A stretch of 12,269 nt of DNA from Gammaproteobacteria bacterium. GTDB taxonomy: Bacteria > Pseudomonadota > Gammaproteobacteria > Pseudomonadales > Azotimanducaceae. The notes beneath the pieces are model-generated. The model ran no database searches and had not been told where the DNA came from. It saw only the letters and a program-made list of their open reading frames with translations. Shown here piece after piece: positions 10,748 to 12,269 of this stretch (the stretch's first letter is position 1; the number at the start of each line of letters is the position of its first letter). Location: the NCBI GenBank assembly GCA_026706425.1, contig JAPOYW010000441.1, positions 1-12,269 on the forward strand, given 5' to 3'. The position numbers and the translations under genes are program-made.

Positions 10748-12269
10748 CTATGCGGAATCCCGGTCCACCGCCGTCAACAACGCCGGCAGGAGCGAGAGGT
10801 CGGCAATGAGCGCAAAGCCGATGATCATCGCGGTGAGGACCCCAACCTGGGCGGTGGGAACGAACGGCGAAAAGGCGAATATCAGGAACCCGGCCACCAG
10901 TACGACCGTCGTCGTGACGAGAGCCCGCCCGGCCGTGTCGAAGGCATAATGCGCCGCTTCCTCGGGATTCCGCCCGTATTCCCGCCGCGCGCGACGGTAC
11001 TTGCTCAGGAAATGCACGGTATCGTCCACGACGATGCCGATGGTCATGGCCACCACCACGGACAACGAGAGGCCCACCTGTCCCACCGTCAACCCCCAGA
11101 CCCCGAAGCCCAGGACGGCGGGTAGCAGATTGGGAACGATGCTGATCAAGCCGAGCCGCAGTGATCGCAGGGCGAATAGCAGGATGGCGGAAATCGCGAC
11201 CAGTACGACCACGGTCCCGATCAGCATGGCGCGAATGTTGCGCTGCCCGATGTAGGCGAACAGCGTTGCGGGACCGGTGCCGCTGACAGCGGCTACGTGC
11301 GATGCGTTTTCTCGCAGCCAGGCCTCCGCGCGGGCGTTCAAGTCGAGCACCTCCTGCGAATAGAGCGTCTGGGCCGACACCGACACGCGTGTGGCCGATC
11401 TGGATCTGTCGATCTGGTTGTTCACGTCGAGCCCCTGGGGAAGCGACAGTTCGTAGAGCAACAGGTACTGGGTCGCCAGCTCCTGGCTTTCCGGAATTCG
11501 GTATTGGGCGGGGTCGTCGCCGTGCATGCTCTGGTTGAGTTGCTGGAAGGTGTCGGTGATGACCGCCACGTGGCGTACCGGGGGTTGTTCTCGAAACCAC
11601 TCGGCGAAGTTCGAGACCTCGGCGAGGAAAAGCGGATCCGTGGCGCCGCCCTCGGCAGATGCTTGGAGCGAGTATTCGAGCAGGGTATTGCCGCTCAGGT
11701 GCTCGTCCATGAAATCCGTGTCCTGTCGAAACTCGACGCTCTCGTCGAAGAAATGAACCAGGACGTCATTGAGCTCGTTGCGCGGAATCGCCAGGATCAT
11801 CGCCGGGACAACCACGAGCCAGCCGCAGAACAGCGCTTTCTTGTGGCGCAGCGCGAAGTGGGCAACGACCCTCATCGAAGGCATACGGAGCCGTCGCTCC
11901 TTCGCGGCGCGAACCGGCAGAAGCGAGAGCAATGCCGGCAGAAAGGTGACGGACAGAATGAAGGACGCGGCGATACCGAAGGCGACGAAGTTGCCGAGGT
12001 GACGGTAGGGGGGCACCTCGGAGAAGTTCATGCTCAAGAAACCGAGCGCCGTCGTGAGGCTCGCCAGAAACACCGGATGCAGGTTGATTCTCAAGGCTTC
12101 GACGATGGCGTCGTGCTTGGAGTCCCCGGAGCGCAGCCGCTGCTGCAACGCCACGAGCAGGTGCACGCAGTTCGCCACCACGATCATCAGCACGATGGTT
12201 GGTGCCGGCGAGATGGGCGGAGAGAACGGCAGGCCGACCCAAACACCGAGACCCAGCGAGGCGAGAATG
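10748..12269 (-). CDS. RND superfamily (MMPL/COG1033-like) permease, 5' end cut by window
   Basis: 506 C-terminal residues are visible, and the frame stays open to the window edge. The order fits the second half of the first six-helix bundle, then TM7, a periplasmic domain and TM8-12 of a proton-driven RND exporter. Hydrophobic segments include PTIVLMIVVANCVHLLVALQ, PVFLASLTTALGFLSM, an Ile/Leu/Val-rich run after IGQRNIRAM, and VVVAMTIGIVVDDTVHFLSK. The last carries the Asp-Asp pair and His typical of the proton relay in TM10. The matching TM4 site reads AN-CVHLL, with Asn where relatives usually have Asp. Members move lipids, hopanoids or hydrophobic compounds. It lies 65 bases upstream of the HlyD-like gene on the same strand and may be part of the operon. 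The substrate is unknown. The frame contains in-frame GTG and ATG codons at 12193 and 12187, but homology continues upstream of both. Confidence 0.85.
   Translation of the reverse strand, partial: ILASLGLGVWVGLPFSPPISPAPTIVLMIVVANCVHLLVALQQRLRSGDSKHDAIVEALRINLHPVFLASLTTALGFLSMNFSEVPPYRHLGNFVAFGIAASFILSVTFLPALLSLLPVRAAKERRLRMPSMRVVAHFALRHKKALFCGWLVVVPAMILAIPRNELNDVLVHFFDESVEFRQDTDFMDEHLSGNTLLEYSLQASAEGGATDPLFLAEVSNFAEWFREQPPVRHVAVITDTFQQLNQSMHGDDPAQYRIPESQELATQYLLLYELSLPQGLDVNNQIDRSRSATRVSVSAQTLYSQEVLDLNARAEAWLRENASHVAAVSGTGPATLFAYIGQRNIRAMLIGTVVVLVAISAILLFALRSLRLGLISIVPNLLPAVLGFGVWGLTVGQVGLSLSVVVAMTIGIVVDDTVHFLSKYRRARREYGRNPEEAAHYAFDTAGRALVTTTVVLVAGFLIFAFSPFVPTAQVGVLTAMIIGFALIADLSLLPALLTAVDRDSA

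Overview
The window is one long co-directional gene cluster, with every supported gene on the minus strand, so transcription runs from position 12269 down to 1. The DNA is visibly GC-rich. The cluster combines an RND permease, an HlyD-like adaptor and two ABC exporters, which fits a high-GC Gram-negative bacterium, most likely a proteobacterium. The sequence does not let me name a genus. Both ends are cut: the RND gene lacks its 5' end at 12269 and the cyclodehydratase gene lacks its 3' end at position 1.

In transcription order the layout is: an RND/MMPL-type permease (C-terminal part, 10748-12269); a very short HlyD/NHLM-type secretion protein (10137-10682); a 206-base gap full of hairpins and repeats (9931-10136); a C39-peptidase ABC exporter of the NHLM type (7759-9930); its partner NHLM ABC exporter with a long N-terminal extension (4775-7759); a protein with a nitrile-hydratase-like leader (NHLP, ending in Gly-Gly) fused to a squalene-cyclase/prenyltransferase-fold domain (3454-4758); a spacer without a convincing gene (3160-3453); a 56-residue unknown protein with an excellent ribosome-binding site (2989-3159); an AlkB-type membrane di-iron monooxygenase fused to a GlnE-like adenylyltransferase half (551-2947); and the start of a TOMM (thiazole/oxazole-modified microcin) cyclodehydratase / leader-binding protein (1-554).

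Together this reads as a ribosomally made natural-product (RiPP) cluster of the NHLM/TOMM class. The cyclodehydratase would bind a leader and start azoline formation, the C39 transporter would cut after Gly-Gly and export, and the second ABC protein and HlyD-like protein would complete the export machine. The unusual points are that the only NHLP leader in the window sits on a roughly 360-residue cyclase-like protein rather than on a short core peptide; that a membrane hydroxylase is fused to a GlnE-like module whose two catalytic aspartates are replaced by Glu and His; and that the HlyD component has no room for the usual periplasmic hairpin. Junctions are tight (ATGA and TGATG overlaps, a 16-base gap), supporting an operon. 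A short palindromic repeat family occurs both inside the second ABC gene, in frame, and in the gap before the first ABC gene. No tRNA, rRNA, CRISPR, transposase or convincing terminator was seen.
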